In this document: one piece after another, positions 1 through 7,111 of the stretch
How positions within the stretch are numbered: position 1 is the stretch's first letter
How the letters are laid out: each line of letters starts with the position of its first letter
Source: Chloroflexota bacterium
GTDB taxonomy: Bacteria > Chloroflexota > UBA6077
Length of the DNA: 12,447 nt
Assembly (NCBI GenBank): GCA_021788565.1
Contig: JAJYKO010000067.1
Location: 1-12,447 of the forward strand
Direction of reading: 5' to 3'
Program-made: the position numbers and the translations under genes
Notes under the pieces: generated by a model
Told to the model about the DNA's origin: nothing
The model's input: the letters and a program-made list of their open reading frames with translations, nothing else
Databases searched by the model: none

Positions 1-208
1 CCTCCACCACCGGGTTGAGGTCGAATGGGACCTCCCGAACGGTCTTGGCCGCGAGCCCCCCGCCACACGCCTTGTAGCGGGGGAGAGGCTCCCTCTCCAG
101 CAGGAGAACCAGCACCCCTGCTCGGGCCAGCTCGTATGCCGCCATCGATCCGGCCGGCCCGGCCCCCACGACGATGGCCTCGAAGTTACTACCCACCGAG
201 CGCACCAT
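1..208 (-). CDS. Geranylgeranyl reductase family FAD-dependent oxidoreductase, N-terminal part only
   Basis: The gene enters from beyond the left edge; about 69 N-terminal codons are visible. Translation of the complement gives an FAD-binding Rossmann start with GAGPAG at residues 15-20, an acidic end of the second strand (E38), and the PRYKACGGGL segment at about residues 43-52, which is typical of the geranylgeranyl reductase family. These flavoproteins reduce isoprenoid double bonds (chlorophyll side chain, archaeal-type lipids, menaquinone tails); which substrate applies here cannot be told from the fragment. The ATG at 208-206 is chosen because a near-perfect Shine-Dalgarno, GAGGAGGTGAT, ends a few bases upstream. 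A promoter with an 11-bp repeat array lies just upstream (234-287), giving a predicted leader of only about 20 nt. Family assignment is firm, substrate unknown. Confidence 0.85.
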   Translation of the reverse strand, partial: MVRSVGSNFEAIVVGAGPAGSMAAYELARAGVLVLLLEREPLPRYKACGGGLAAKTVREVPFDLNPVVE

Positions 209-233
209 GCATCATCACCTCCTCACTACCTGA

Positions 234-287
234 ATTCTGTATCGCGAGGCTGAAGTTTCCCTGAGTGGAGTCTTCAGCTAAGCTGAG
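234..287 (-). promoter_or_regulatory. Array 1: 11-bp-spaced CTCAG-type repeats plus -10, driving the reductase gene
   Basis: Read on the minus strand: CTCAG at 287-283, a degenerate TGAAG at 276-272, CTCAG at 265-261 and TTCAG at 254-250, each 11 bp apart. After exactly 10 bp comes a -10-like CAGAAT at 239-234. The start codon of the reductase follows at 208. This is the weakest of the four arrays because its second unit is degenerate. Direct repeats on an 11-bp period next to a -10 box are typical of OmpR/PhoB-family activators. Confidence 0.6.
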
Positions 288-349
288 TGTTGGGAGTCAC
301 CAGTTGGGCGTGGAATAGAGTGCCGCCGGAGGTGTCAGCAGACCCGAAT

Positions 350-2068
350 CTAGCCGCGGCGAGGCTGGGTCGGAGGTGAGAGCCGCTGGTGGTCGCGGCC
401 CAGGAAGGTGTTGGCCCAGGCCGAGGTGTCCCTGAGATGCCCGTCCCTGAACACCACCGGCCGCTCCAGCATGCGCTCTTCCTCGCCGTATGCCTTCAGT
501 CGCTCGTAGGCCCGAGCCCAGATGCACTCCTTCTCGCGGGCCTCGCAGATGCCCTGGTGGGATCCGCCGCAGGGGCCGTTCCGCTGGTTCTTGGCGCACT
601 GTGACTCGGGACACAAGTAGGCGATCTCGGGGAGCGAGCAGTCCCCGCAGTCGTGGCAGTCGTACATTGGCCCCTTGATCGCCTGCTCGGCGAGGTGGGC
701 CCAGTGTTTCGCCGTGGGGGAAGCGTCGATGCGCGCGTAAAGCCGGCGCCCGGCGGCGAAGCCGGCGGACTCTTCCTCGAACACGCGGCCGTGGACGGCA
801 CGGCTGAACTTGTAGATCAGGGGGAGCCGAGACCGCAGCGCCCCGCGAGCCTCCGGTGTGAGGGACGACAGGTAGGCACTGTCGATCTCGGTCGAGTTGA
901 GGCCGGTACCTGGGTCGGGCTCGAAGAAGTGGAACTGATCCGGCCGCGGGAACTGGATCTCCCGGGCAAAGGTCTGCCAATCGTCAGGCCCGAAGGAGCC
1001 GGCCAGCGCGAAGATGCCGTGGATATCCTCTGGCTTCAGCTGGCCACTGAGGTAGGCGCCGCGGTAGCCGAGGCCCCGGGCCACGGCGATCTGCTTGGCC
1101 GCCAGCTCGTGGAAGAAACGCTTGCCCTTGTCTGGCGAGGCCGCTCGCTCTTCGACCAGTGCGAGAAGCGCGTCGCTCAGAAAGACGCCGGGCACCGCGC
1201 CGCGGTGGAAGTGGCGCGCGACCGCGGGGGTGAGCACGTAGACGTTGGCGATGACCGGCACGTGAAGCTGCTTCAGCGCCATGTACTTCAACAGCTCTTC
1301 CAGCTTGCGGGAGTCGTAGCCAACCTGGGTGATGACGAACTCGGCCCCGACGGTGATCTTGCGCGCGAGCTTGAGGTACTGCGGCATCAGCTCGCGCTCC
1401 TGCTGCTTGAAGGGCGAGACTACTGCACCGAGAAGGAGGCGGGTAGGGGGCAGCGTCGGCCACACGCCCGGCTTTGACCCAGGCAATGGGAGGCCCTGGT
1501 TCATCTGACTCAGCATCTGGAGGAGCGCCACGGAGTCGATGTCGAAAACGGGCTCGGCCTGCCCCTGGTAGCCGGCGACCGGGTAGTCCCCCGAGAGGCA
1601 GAGCAGGTTCTCGAAGCCCGCGCTAGCGAGGGTCCAGGCGCGACTCTCCAGGCCGTTGCGGTTGCGGTCCTTGCAGGTGAGGTGGATGATCACCTCCTGC
1701 CCGCGCTCCTTCAGCATGGAACCGAGGGCCTCCGGGGCGATCCTCGGGTGGCCACCGGGGTTATCGGTGATGCTCAGCGCGTGGGCGGTTCTGAGTCTGC
1801 CGAGCTCCTCCGCAAGCGCAACTACGCGGGCTGCGCTCGACTCGGCCAACAGGCCGCGAGTCGTCACCAGCTCGGCGATTCGAACGAACGTGGTCTCATC
1901 GGCCAGCAGGGAGCGCAGCATGCGCGACGGCGCTGTGCCGCCTGTTGCGGCACCGGCTGACCGTGTTTGACCGTTGGTGAACATAGTCGTACACCGAGTC
2001 CTCGACGCTGCGGCCGCGAGACTCGCGCCCCGGTCTATCTGTTCCCACATACCGAACGTCGCCGGCAT
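350..2068 (-). CDS. Methylenetetrahydrofolate reductase (MetF-type) fused to a MetV-like cysteine-rich C-terminal domain
   Basis: MTHFR reduces 5,10-methylene-THF to 5-methyl-THF, in the cytoplasm, for methionine synthesis or the methyl branch of the Wood-Ljungdahl pathway. The barrel spans about residues 50-360, with TDNPGG (102-106) and a HLTCKDRN segment (129-136) typical of the family. The C-terminal part (about 420-540) has eight cysteines (471, 474, 477, 486, 491, 500, 508, 515), beginning CHDCGDC, matching the MTHFR C-terminal/MetV-type metal-binding domain, separate in acetogens and fused here. At 572 aa it is much longer than E. coli MetF (about 300). The ATG at 2068 is the first after an in-frame stop at 2077 and has a weak AGGGTGA upstream. 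The first 49 residues do not look like MTHFR; an internal ATG at 1921 (M50, beginning MLRSLLADE) aligns better with the family start but has no Shine-Dalgarno. Array 2 lies upstream. Substrate and electron donor are inferred. Confidence 0.85.
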   Translation of the reverse strand: MPATFGMWEQIDRGASLAAAASRTRCTTMFTNGQTRSAGAATGGTAPSRMLRSLLADETTFVRIAELVTTRGLLAESSAARVVALAEELGRLRTAHALSITDNPGGHPRIAPEALGSMLKERGQEVIIHLTCKDRNRNGLESRAWTLASAGFENLLCLSGDYPVAGYQGQAEPVFDIDSVALLQMLSQMNQGLPLPGSKPGVWPTLPPTRLLLGAVVSPFKQQERELMPQYLKLARKITVGAEFVITQVGYDSRKLEELLKYMALKQLHVPVIANVYVLTPAVARHFHRGAVPGVFLSDALLALVEERAASPDKGKRFFHELAAKQIAVARGLGYRGAYLSGQLKPEDIHGIFALAGSFGPDDWQTFAREIQFPRPDQFHFFEPDPGTGLNSTEIDSAYLSSLTPEARGALRSRLPLIYKFSRAVHGRVFEEESAGFAAGRRLYARIDASPTAKHWAHLAEQAIKGPMYDCHDCGDCSLPEIAYLCPESQCAKNQRNGPCGGSHQGICEAREKECIWARAYERLKAYGEEERMLERPVVFRDGHLRDTSAWANTFLGRDHQRLSPPTQPRRG

Positions 2069-2161
2069 GCCAGCTCACCCTGGACCCACCTCCGGCGCTC
2101 CCGATGAGGGCCTCGCCTGCGGCCGTGTGCCTGAGGGTCTCGGCGGAGTCCCTACGTCTCG

Positions 2162-2215
2162 ACCTTACCGCCCAAGTCTAAGGAATTCCTGAGGCAACCC
2201 TGAACGGCGACTGAG
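2162..2215 (-). promoter_or_regulatory. Array 2: four 11-bp-spaced repeats plus -10, driving the MTHFR gene
   Basis: On the minus strand: CTCAG 2215-2211, TTCAG 2204-2200, CTCAG 2193-2189, CTTAG 2182-2178, all exactly 11 bp apart, then 10 bp, then TAAGGT at 2167-2162 as the -10. All four units are good, making this one of the two clearest arrays. Transcription would start near 2155 and leave a leader of about 87 nt before the ATG at 2068. The rest of the gap to nuoN (2216-2317) shows only short imperfect hairpins without a U-tract. Confidence 0.7.
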
Positions 2216-2317
2216 AGAAGGGTGATCTCCCTCGTCTGTGTCTTCTGCACAGCCTGCTTCTGAAGTATGCCCAGGCAGAAGTCCTGACTTGAGAATCCCT
2301 CACCGATAGAAATTGTG

Positions 2318-3739
2318 CTAGTGCACCATGCTGGCCACCGCTACTCGGGCGAAGCTGACGAACGGATCGGAGTAGATGCCCAGGACGAAGACCGCCACCA
2401 GCGCGGCCGCCACCGAGACGAAGGCCGTTGTCGGGAACCGGATTGGCTCCTCGCTGGTCGGGGCCACAAGGTACATCTGCCTGATCACCCAAGTGTAGTA
2501 GAAGAGGGAGATGGCCGAGGTCAGCAGACCCAGTACCACCAGCCACACCAGGCCGGCCTGGTACGCGGCCGCGAAGAGGTAGAACTTCGCGAAGAAGCCC
2601 ACCATGGGCGGGAGCCCTGCCAGAGAGAGCAGGCTGAGAGCGAGGACCAACGCCAAAACGGGCGAGCGGCGATGCAGCCCAGAGTAGCCCTCGATAGTAT
2701 CGTCGGGTATGGCGCGTGAGGCCAGAATAACCACTCCGAAGGCCGCGAGGTTTGTCACCATGTAGCCGGCCAGGTAGAACATCACGCTGGAGATCCCAGC
2801 TACGTTGGCCGCGGCTACACCCATCAGCAGGTAGCCCGCGTGGCCGATACTGGAGTAGGCGAGCATCCGCTTGATGTTCCGCTGGGTGAGAGCCACCACG
2901 TTGCCGAGCACCATGGTGAGGGCCGAAAGCACCGCGAACAGGCTGATCCACTCGGGCTGAACGGCGGCGAAGGCCACCGTGAAGACTCGGATGATTACCG
3001 CGAACCCCGCGGCCTTGGATGCCACCGACAGAAAGGCCGTCACTGGAGTAGGTGCGCCCTCGTAGACGTCGGGGGCCCACATCTGGAAGGGTACCGCCGC
3101 GATCTTGAAGCCGAAGCCAGCCGCCACCAGCGACATCGCCAGCAGCAGGGCAGGGGAACTGGCTTTGCCGAGTACCGTGGCAATCTCGCCCAGGTCGGTG
3201 CTCCCAGTGAGGCCGTAGAGGACGGCCATGCCGTACAGCAGCACCGCCGAGGAGAGGGCGCCGAGTAGAAGGTACTTGATAGCCGCCTCGCTTGACTTCG
3301 CGTCGCCCTTAGCGAGACAGACGAGCGCGCATAGGCTGATGCTGGTAAGCTCCAGGGCGATGTAGATGGAGATCAGATCCCTGGTGCTCGCCATCAACAT
3401 CATTCCGGTCGTGGAGAACGCCAGAAGGCCGTAGAACTCGCCGTCGCGGCCTGGGTGACGCTTGAGGAAGGCCACTGCGGAGAGCGCGACCAGGGCACCT
3501 GCTGCCAGGAACGCCAGCTTGAAGAAGATGGCGAAGTTATCCACCACCAGCATCCCGTAAAAGGACGTGGTGTTCCGTCCGACCAGGGCCAACGTTGCCC
3601 CCGCGGAGGCAACAAATCCAGCTAGGATCAGGGAGAGATCGACGTCTTTCGCCGTCTCGGGAAGGAAGAGATCGACGATGATGACCAGACAGCCGAAGGT
3701 CGCCAGTATCAGTTCGGGCAGCAGCAGTACTATGTTCAA
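2318..3739 (-). CDS. nuoN: NADH-quinone oxidoreductase subunit N
   Basis: This is one of the three antiporter-like, proton-pumping membrane subunits of complex I. The 473-aa protein is hydrophobic throughout, with about 14 predicted helices, close to the usual NuoN length. Family landmarks are visible: a glutamate in the TM5 segment (E130), a lysine in FGFKIAAVPF (K212) followed by FQMWAPDVYEGAPTP, a second lysine (K242, SVASKAAGF), and the LTQRNIKRMLAYSSIGHAGY segment. The start is a TTG at 3739-3737, chosen because GGAGG lies 5 nt before it and residues MNIVLLLPEL match the family N-terminus. It follows nuoM by 82 bp, a gap filled by a stem-loop repeat. With nuoL broken upstream, this nuo gene pair is separated from the rest of its usual operon. 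Confidence 0.96.
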   Translation of the reverse strand: MNIVLLLPELILATFGCLVIIVDLFLPETAKDVDLSLILAGFVASAGATLALVGRNTTSFYGMLVVDNFAIFFKLAFLAAGALVALSAVAFLKRHPGRDGEFYGLLAFSTTGMMLMASTRDLISIYIALELTSISLCALVCLAKGDAKSSEAAIKYLLLGALSSAVLLYGMAVLYGLTGSTDLGEIATVLGKASSPALLLAMSLVAAGFGFKIAAVPFQMWAPDVYEGAPTPVTAFLSVASKAAGFAVIIRVFTVAFAAVQPEWISLFAVLSALTMVLGNVVALTQRNIKRMLAYSSIGHAGYLLMGVAAANVAGISSVMFYLAGYMVTNLAAFGVVILASRAIPDDTIEGYSGLHRRSPVLALVLALSLLSLAGLPPMVGFFAKFYLFAAAYQAGLVWLVVLGLLTSAISLFYYTWVIRQMYLVAPTSEEPIRFPTTAFVSVAAALVAVFVLGIYSDPFVSFARVAVASMVH

Positions 3740-3760
3740 GTTGTCCTCCGTGCGAGCTTT

Positions 3761-3816
3761 CAGCAGTCAGCCGTCAGCCATCAGCTCCTCACTAACTGCT
3801 GATGGCTGATAGCCGG
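3761..3816. repeat. Intercistronic TCAGCCATCAGC stem-loop repeat between nuoM and nuoN
   Basis: TCAGCCATCAGC at 3774-3785 pairs perfectly with its complement at 3798-3809, a 12-bp stem with a 12-nt loop, flanked by more CAGC/GCTG units. The same 12-mer occurs twice in the nuoL-nuoM gap. There is no U-tract, so it looks more like an mRNA-stability or REP-like element than a terminator. Confidence 0.7.
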
Positions 3817-3821
3817 TGGCT

Positions 3822-5273
3822 TTACATCGATGCAAATCTCTGAACCACGGGCACCACGCCACTCTTGATGACGTCCGTCAGTACGCTGGGGAAGATCCCC
3901 ACGCCCACGATCACAGCCACCATGACGCCCACGTAGAAGATCTCCAAGGGGTTCGCGTCGCTCAGATGGGTCCACTTCTCCGCGATCGGCCCCATGAATA
4001 CGCGCTGCAGCATCCAGAGCATGTAGCCCGCGGTGATCACGATGCCGAAAGCGCCCAGGATAGTGGCAAGCTGCCATACAGGGAAGGTCCCGATAAATAC
4101 CAGGAACTCCGCCACGAAGCCACTCATACCAGGCAGGCCAAGGGATGCCAGACCGGCCACCACAAACGTCACGGCGATGGCCGGCATCTTTGCCCCCAGG
4201 CCGCCCAGGTTGGAGATGACTCGGGTATGGGTTCGATCGTAGACCAGACCCACCATCATGAACATGAGGCCGGTGATGGTGCCATGGGTGAACATCTGGA
4301 GGACGGCTCCCTGCATCCCGATGGCGGTTAGGGCGGAAGCCCCCAGCAGCACGTAACCCATATGGCTAACACTGGAGTAGGCGATCATTCGTTTCAGGTC
4401 CTGCTGCATCATCGAGACGGCCGCGCCGTACAGGATGTTGATCACAGCGAGGACTGCCAGCCAGGGAGCGACCTGATGCGCGGCTTCCGGCAGCATCCCC
4501 ATGGGGATGCGGATCAAACCGTAGGCGCCCATCTTGAGGAGCACACCGGCAAGCAGCACGCTGATGGCTGTCGGCGCCTCGGTGTGGGCGTCAGGCAGCC
4601 AGGTATGGAAGGGAAAGACCGGTATCTTCACGGCGAAGCCGACGGCCAGCAACAGGAAGACCACCAGTTGGAAGCCCGCGGTGTACTGCTGTGCTCCCAG
4701 CACGGTCATGTCGAAAGTGTTCTTGCCTGCGGCGAAATAGATGGCGAAGATACCGACGAGCATAAAGACGCTGCCGGCCATGGTGTACAGAATGAACTTC
4801 ATGGCCGCGTACTCGCGCCGTGCGCCTCCCCAGATGCCGATAAGCAGGTACATCGGCGCCAGCTCCAACTCCCAGAAGAGGAAGAAGAGGAGCAGGTCCT
4901 CTGAGACGAAGACTCCCATCATGGCAGTCTCCAGGACCATCATCAGGGCGAAGTACTCCTTGGGCCGGACGTCCAGCCGCCAGGAGACCAGCACGGCCAT
5001 GAAGACGAGCAGCCCGGTCAGGATTACCATCGGGAGCGAGATCCCGTCCACGCCGACGAAGTAGGAGACCCCGTACTGGGGTATCCAGGCCGCCTTCTCG
5101 ACTAGCTGCATGCCCGAGGCGGAGCGGTCGAACACCAGGAAGGCGGCGACGGAGAGGCCGAGGACGACCAGCGACACGAGCCCCGCCAGCCACCTGCTCG
5201 AATCCTTTGGGAAGAGCATGATAGCAACAGCTGCTGCCAGCGGCAGGAAGAGGATCAAACTCAAATATGGCAT
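3822..5273 (-). CDS. nuoM: NADH-quinone oxidoreductase subunit M
   Basis: This is a proton-channel subunit of the complex I membrane arm. The protein is 483 aa with about 14 helices, slightly shorter than E. coli NuoM (509). Conserved features: the TM5 glutamate in FLFWELELAPMYLLIG (E135), the central lysine in FAVKIPVFPFHTWLPDAH (K216) with H223 and H230, a second lysine (K247, LLKMGAYG), and the LKRMIAYSSVSHMGYVLLG segment. The ATG at 5273 gives the expected MPYLSLILFLPL start; the ribosome site is weak (a G-run about 9 nt upstream). All key proton-path residues are present, so the subunit looks intact although its usual upstream neighbour is reduced to a fragment. It stops 82 bp before nuoN. 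Confidence 0.97.
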   Translation of the reverse strand: MPYLSLILFLPLAAAVAIMLFPKDSSRWLAGLVSLVVLGLSVAAFLVFDRSASGMQLVEKAAWIPQYGVSYFVGVDGISLPMVILTGLLVFMAVLVSWRLDVRPKEYFALMMVLETAMMGVFVSEDLLLFFLFWELELAPMYLLIGIWGGARREYAAMKFILYTMAGSVFMLVGIFAIYFAAGKNTFDMTVLGAQQYTAGFQLVVFLLLAVGFAVKIPVFPFHTWLPDAHTEAPTAISVLLAGVLLKMGAYGLIRIPMGMLPEAAHQVAPWLAVLAVINILYGAAVSMMQQDLKRMIAYSSVSHMGYVLLGASALTAIGMQGAVLQMFTHGTITGLMFMMVGLVYDRTHTRVISNLGGLGAKMPAIAVTFVVAGLASLGLPGMSGFVAEFLVFIGTFPVWQLATILGAFGIVITAGYMLWMLQRVFMGPIAEKWTHLSDANPLEIFYVGVMVAVIVGVGIFPSVLTDVIKSGVVPVVQRFASM

Positions 5274-5298
5274 TCTCTAGCCCCCGTACCCAAAAAGC

Positions 5299-5366
5299 TC
5301 TCAGCCATCAGCGATCAGCCATCAGCTTTCAGCGGGAACTGATCGCTGATTGCTGATCGCCGATCG
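5299..5366. repeat. Intergenic TCAGCCATCAGC repeat cluster between the nuoL remnant and nuoM
   Basis: Two copies of TCAGCCATCAGC lie at 5301-5312 and 5315-5326. In addition ATCAGCGATCAG (5307-5318) forms a perfect 12-bp stem with 5339-5350. The block is made almost entirely of (A/T)TCAGC units and their complements, as in the nuoM-nuoN gap. It begins directly after the nuoL stop codon. Confidence 0.7.
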
Positions 5367-5519
5367 CTATCTTCCGAACTGTCCCGCTATTGCTGCCAGC
5401 GCGATTACCACGGCTCCGGCATACATGGCCCATCCGTAATTCTGCAGCCGGCCCGTCTGGACTTGTCGTATCAGCGCGCCCGCGCTTCGAGTGAGCTTGC
5501 CTGCGGCATCAACTTCCAC
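5367..5519 (-). pseudogene. nuoL: 3' remnant of nuoL (NADH-quinone oxidoreductase subunit L)
   Basis: The last 50 codons before the stop at 5367 read as a NuoL C-terminus: VDAAGKLTR, then RQVQTGRLQNYGWAMY and a final hydrophobic helix. It sits exactly where nuoL belongs, immediately upstream of nuoM. A complete NuoL is over 600 aa; everything before about position 5519 is gone. The reading frame stays open up to an ATG at 5645, so an automated caller may report a 92-aa hypothetical protein. Codons upstream of the junction are, however, the out-of-frame shadow of the EamA fragment. The subunit's TM core and lateral helix are absent, so it cannot function as NuoL. Identification rests on a short C-terminal signature plus position. 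Confidence 0.7.
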
Positions 5520-5683
5520 TCCAGGGCGCGCTTGCGCTGTGCTGCGGCCAGGGCCAGGAGAGCCGCTCCCGCGATTATCGCCCGCAGCCCGGCGAAAAGC
5601 AGCGGCGGCGCGAAGGCCAAGCCCTCCTTGATCGCGACGAAGCATACGGCGTACACCAGCGTGAGCCCGAGCACGCTGATCAT
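5471..5683 (-). pseudogene. 5' fragment of an EamA/DMT-superfamily transporter, joined out of frame to the nuoL remnant
   Basis: The visible 70 aa start MISVLGLTLVYAVCFVAIKEG and continue APPLLFAGLRAIIAG, typical of the first two helices of EamA (drug/metabolite transporter) proteins, which normally have ten helices and about 300 aa. Similarity is lost around residue 50-55 (near 5525). From there the DNA carries nuoL codons in another frame, and this frame stops at 5471. The ATG at 5683 has no clear Shine-Dalgarno. The fragment is too short to transport anything. Either a real deletion/fusion or an assembly join could have produced it. Confidence 0.6.
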
Positions 5684-5798
5684 TCGGCCTGTCGGGCTGC
5701 CGAAAAAGGTTCTAACCAGAGGGATCCTCCCGAATTCGCCCCATTGCTTTCATGGAAGACAGCGGGCGATTAGCAGATGTCCGTCCAGGTATCCGTCC

Positions 5799-5924
5799 CT
5801 AACGGAACCCCCACAGGCCCAGCGCAGCCAAGGCGATGATGGCGATCATCGGCACGCAGCAAAGGACCATCCAGATCCAACTCTTCCAGCCATGATTGGC
5901 AGCGTCGTCGTGCTCGTGTTGCAT
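5799..5924 (-). CDS. Small membrane protein, 41 aa, His-rich N-terminus
   Basis: The protein starts MQHEHDDAANHGWKSWIW and then forms one hydrophobic helix beginning MVLCCVPMIAIIALAALG, with a CC-P-M motif at its start. I do not recognise a named family with certainty; small H-rich proteins with a W-M-x-x-CC-x-PM helix (DUF2933-like) occur near metal-handling genes, which would fit the histidines and cysteine pair, but this is inference. The ATG at 5924 is preferred over upstream in-frame starts because GGAGG lies 9 nt before it. The longer frame up to 6074 would overlap the DUF2892 gene in another frame. It lies 35 bp after that gene and probably shares its transcript from array 3. Confidence 0.65.
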   Translation of the reverse strand: MQHEHDDAANHGWKSWIWMVLCCVPMIAIIALAALGLWGFR

Positions 5925-5959
5925 ATCACACTTCCTCCGTGAGATGAGAGATCGCCGGG

Positions 5960-6187
5960 TTAGGCATGCGTTTCCTGGCGTGCGGTGTTCCAACCCAGGC
6001 GCTTGTACAGCGGGCAGAAACCGCGGATACCGGTGACCACGAGGTCGATCCCGAGGGCGACGAACACGAGGCACACCAGCCTCACGATGAGCACCTCACC
6101 GCCAAAGAACAGCCACAGTGCCCATAGGGCCACCGCGGCCCCGAGCACGACACGCAACACTCGATCAACCGAACCGAGGTTCTTCAT
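5960..6187 (-). CDS. DUF2892 (YgaP-like transmembrane domain) protein
   Basis: The 75-aa protein starts MKNLGSVDRVLRVVLGAAVAL and ends with GIRGFCPLYKRLGWNT, the two signatures of DUF2892, a two-helix membrane domain found alone or fused to rhodanese in YgaP. Standalone members often sit near sulfur- or metal-handling genes; the biochemical role is not established. The ATG at 6187 is chosen over one at 6217 because the family begins at MKN and AGAGG lies 7 nt upstream. Array 3 lies about 65 bp further up, and the 41-aa membrane protein follows after 35 bp. Family assignment is confident, function not. Confidence 0.85.
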   Translation of the reverse strand: MKNLGSVDRVLRVVLGAAVALWALWLFFGGEVLIVRLVCLVFVALGIDLVVTGIRGFCPLYKRLGWNTARQETHA

Positions 6188-6253
6188 GGAAGTGCCTCTT
6201 CCTCTCATATGTTTCATACGCTGCCTGATGGTTTGTGTTCGGGTCTGCCCTGG

Positions 6254-6296
6254 ACTATACCTGCCGAATCTAAGAGCCGGCTGAGCGGAACCTGAG
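6254..6296 (-). promoter_or_regulatory. Array 3: 11-bp-spaced repeats plus -10, driving the DUF2892 gene
   Basis: On the minus strand: CTCAG 6296-6292, CTCAG 6285-6281, CTTAG 6274-6270, exactly 11 bp apart, then 10 bp, then TATAGT at 6259-6254, the best -10 box of the four arrays. No recognisable -35 hexamer is present, as expected when an activator replaces it. Transcription should begin near 6247, shortly upstream of the DUF2892 start. Confidence 0.7.
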
Positions 6297-6364
6297 GGTT
6301 GTCCAGAGGGCCTGCTGGCACCACACGGTTGCCGCCGCCTCGCCCCTACCGGCCCGGTCTCGCA

Positions 6365-6973
6365 TCACGCCGCCCGTTCTTTCTTCGCGACGGCAACGCT
6401 CCCAATCGACTGTGGCTCGAGCGGTCCGCTTGCCAGGAATCCCCAGCGCCCGAGGGCGAGAGTCACCCGACGGTCGAAACCTAGGTAGAGGCCAGCGGAG
6501 CTGAGGAAGAGCCCAACGAAGACCAGGGCGTAGATGATGGCAGCACCGATGTCCGTCGAGCCCGCGGTGTAGGGCCCGCCGAAGCCCTCCGCCGTGGACC
6601 AGATGACCACGGACAAGAGCACGCCTCCGAGGTTGGTCAGGTTGCTGAGGACCCCGAAGATTAGGCCGAGCGCGACCAGCGTCTCGCCGACGGCCACTGC
6701 GTGAGCGAAGACGTGGGGATCCACGTTCACCACATTGATCCACAGGTTGATCCACGCCTGGACGGCCGCGGGCTGATCCTTGACGGCGCCGGTGAGGTAG
6801 TCGGTGATGCCGCTGATGAAATCGGGCTGCCACTTGAACCAGGCGTCGACGGCCCAGACGAGGCCGAAGACGATCCGCAGTATGCCGATGCCGGTCAGCC
6901 GCCATGGCGCCGGGGCAGCCCCTTTCTCGGTTGAAGATTTGTGCTCTGAGATAGATCTTATAGAAGCATCCAT
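6365..6973 (-). CDS. DoxX/DoxD-family integral membrane protein
   Basis: The 202-aa protein has a soluble N-terminus of about 25 residues and four or five membrane segments, with the family's GETLVALGLIFGVLSNLTNLGG motif (about residues 96-117), an early LRIVFGLVWAVDAWFKW helix (32-48), and WSTAEGFGGPY (125-135). DoxX relatives include the small subunit (DoxD) of thiosulfate:quinone oxidoreductase and subunits of oxidative-stress membrane complexes; no DoxA-like partner lies beside it, so thiosulfate oxidation is only a possibility. The ATG at 6973 is supported by AAGGAG 11 nt upstream. Array 4 lies further upstream, leaving a leader of about 130 nt. About 97 bp separate the stop codon from the DUF2892 promoter. 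Confidence 0.85.
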   Translation of the reverse strand: MDASIRSISEHKSSTEKGAAPAPWRLTGIGILRIVFGLVWAVDAWFKWQPDFISGITDYLTGAVKDQPAAVQAWINLWINVVNVDPHVFAHAVAVGETLVALGLIFGVLSNLTNLGGVLLSVVIWSTAEGFGGPYTAGSTDIGAAIIYALVFVGLFLSSAGLYLGFDRRVTLALGRWGFLASGPLEPQSIGSVAVAKKERAA

Positions 6974-7111
6974 GCTAGTGTTGACTCCTTCGTAAATCTA
7001 TGTCACTTCGGGACTTCGTGACGAAAAAACCAGGGCCCATCAGCCGCCACCGCTCTGTGCGCTATGCCATTGGCTCACCTCCTCGTGGACCTATTGTCTT
7101 TACCTGGGCCA

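Noticed and set aside
653..1477. Plus-strand ORF of 274 aa opposite the MTHFR gene
   Set aside because: It is antisense to a well-supported conserved gene and its translation shows no domain; long antisense frames are expected in GC-rich DNA.
2221..2317. Terminator after nuoN
   Set aside because: Only weak 5-6 bp hairpins are present (such as CTTCTG/CAGAAG) with no U-tract.
6010..6074. Longer 91-aa version of the small membrane protein starting at 6074
   Set aside because: The extra 50 residues are the Arg/Pro-rich shadow of the DUF2892 gene in another frame; the internal ATG at 5924 has a strong Shine-Dalgarno.
6974..7083. Short leader peptides in the DoxX 5' leader (for example a 21-codon ATG frame and a Met-Ala-stop behind GAGGAGG)
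   Set aside because: The frames are very short, the longer one lacks a good ribosome site, and there is no hairpin or U-tract to make an attenuator.
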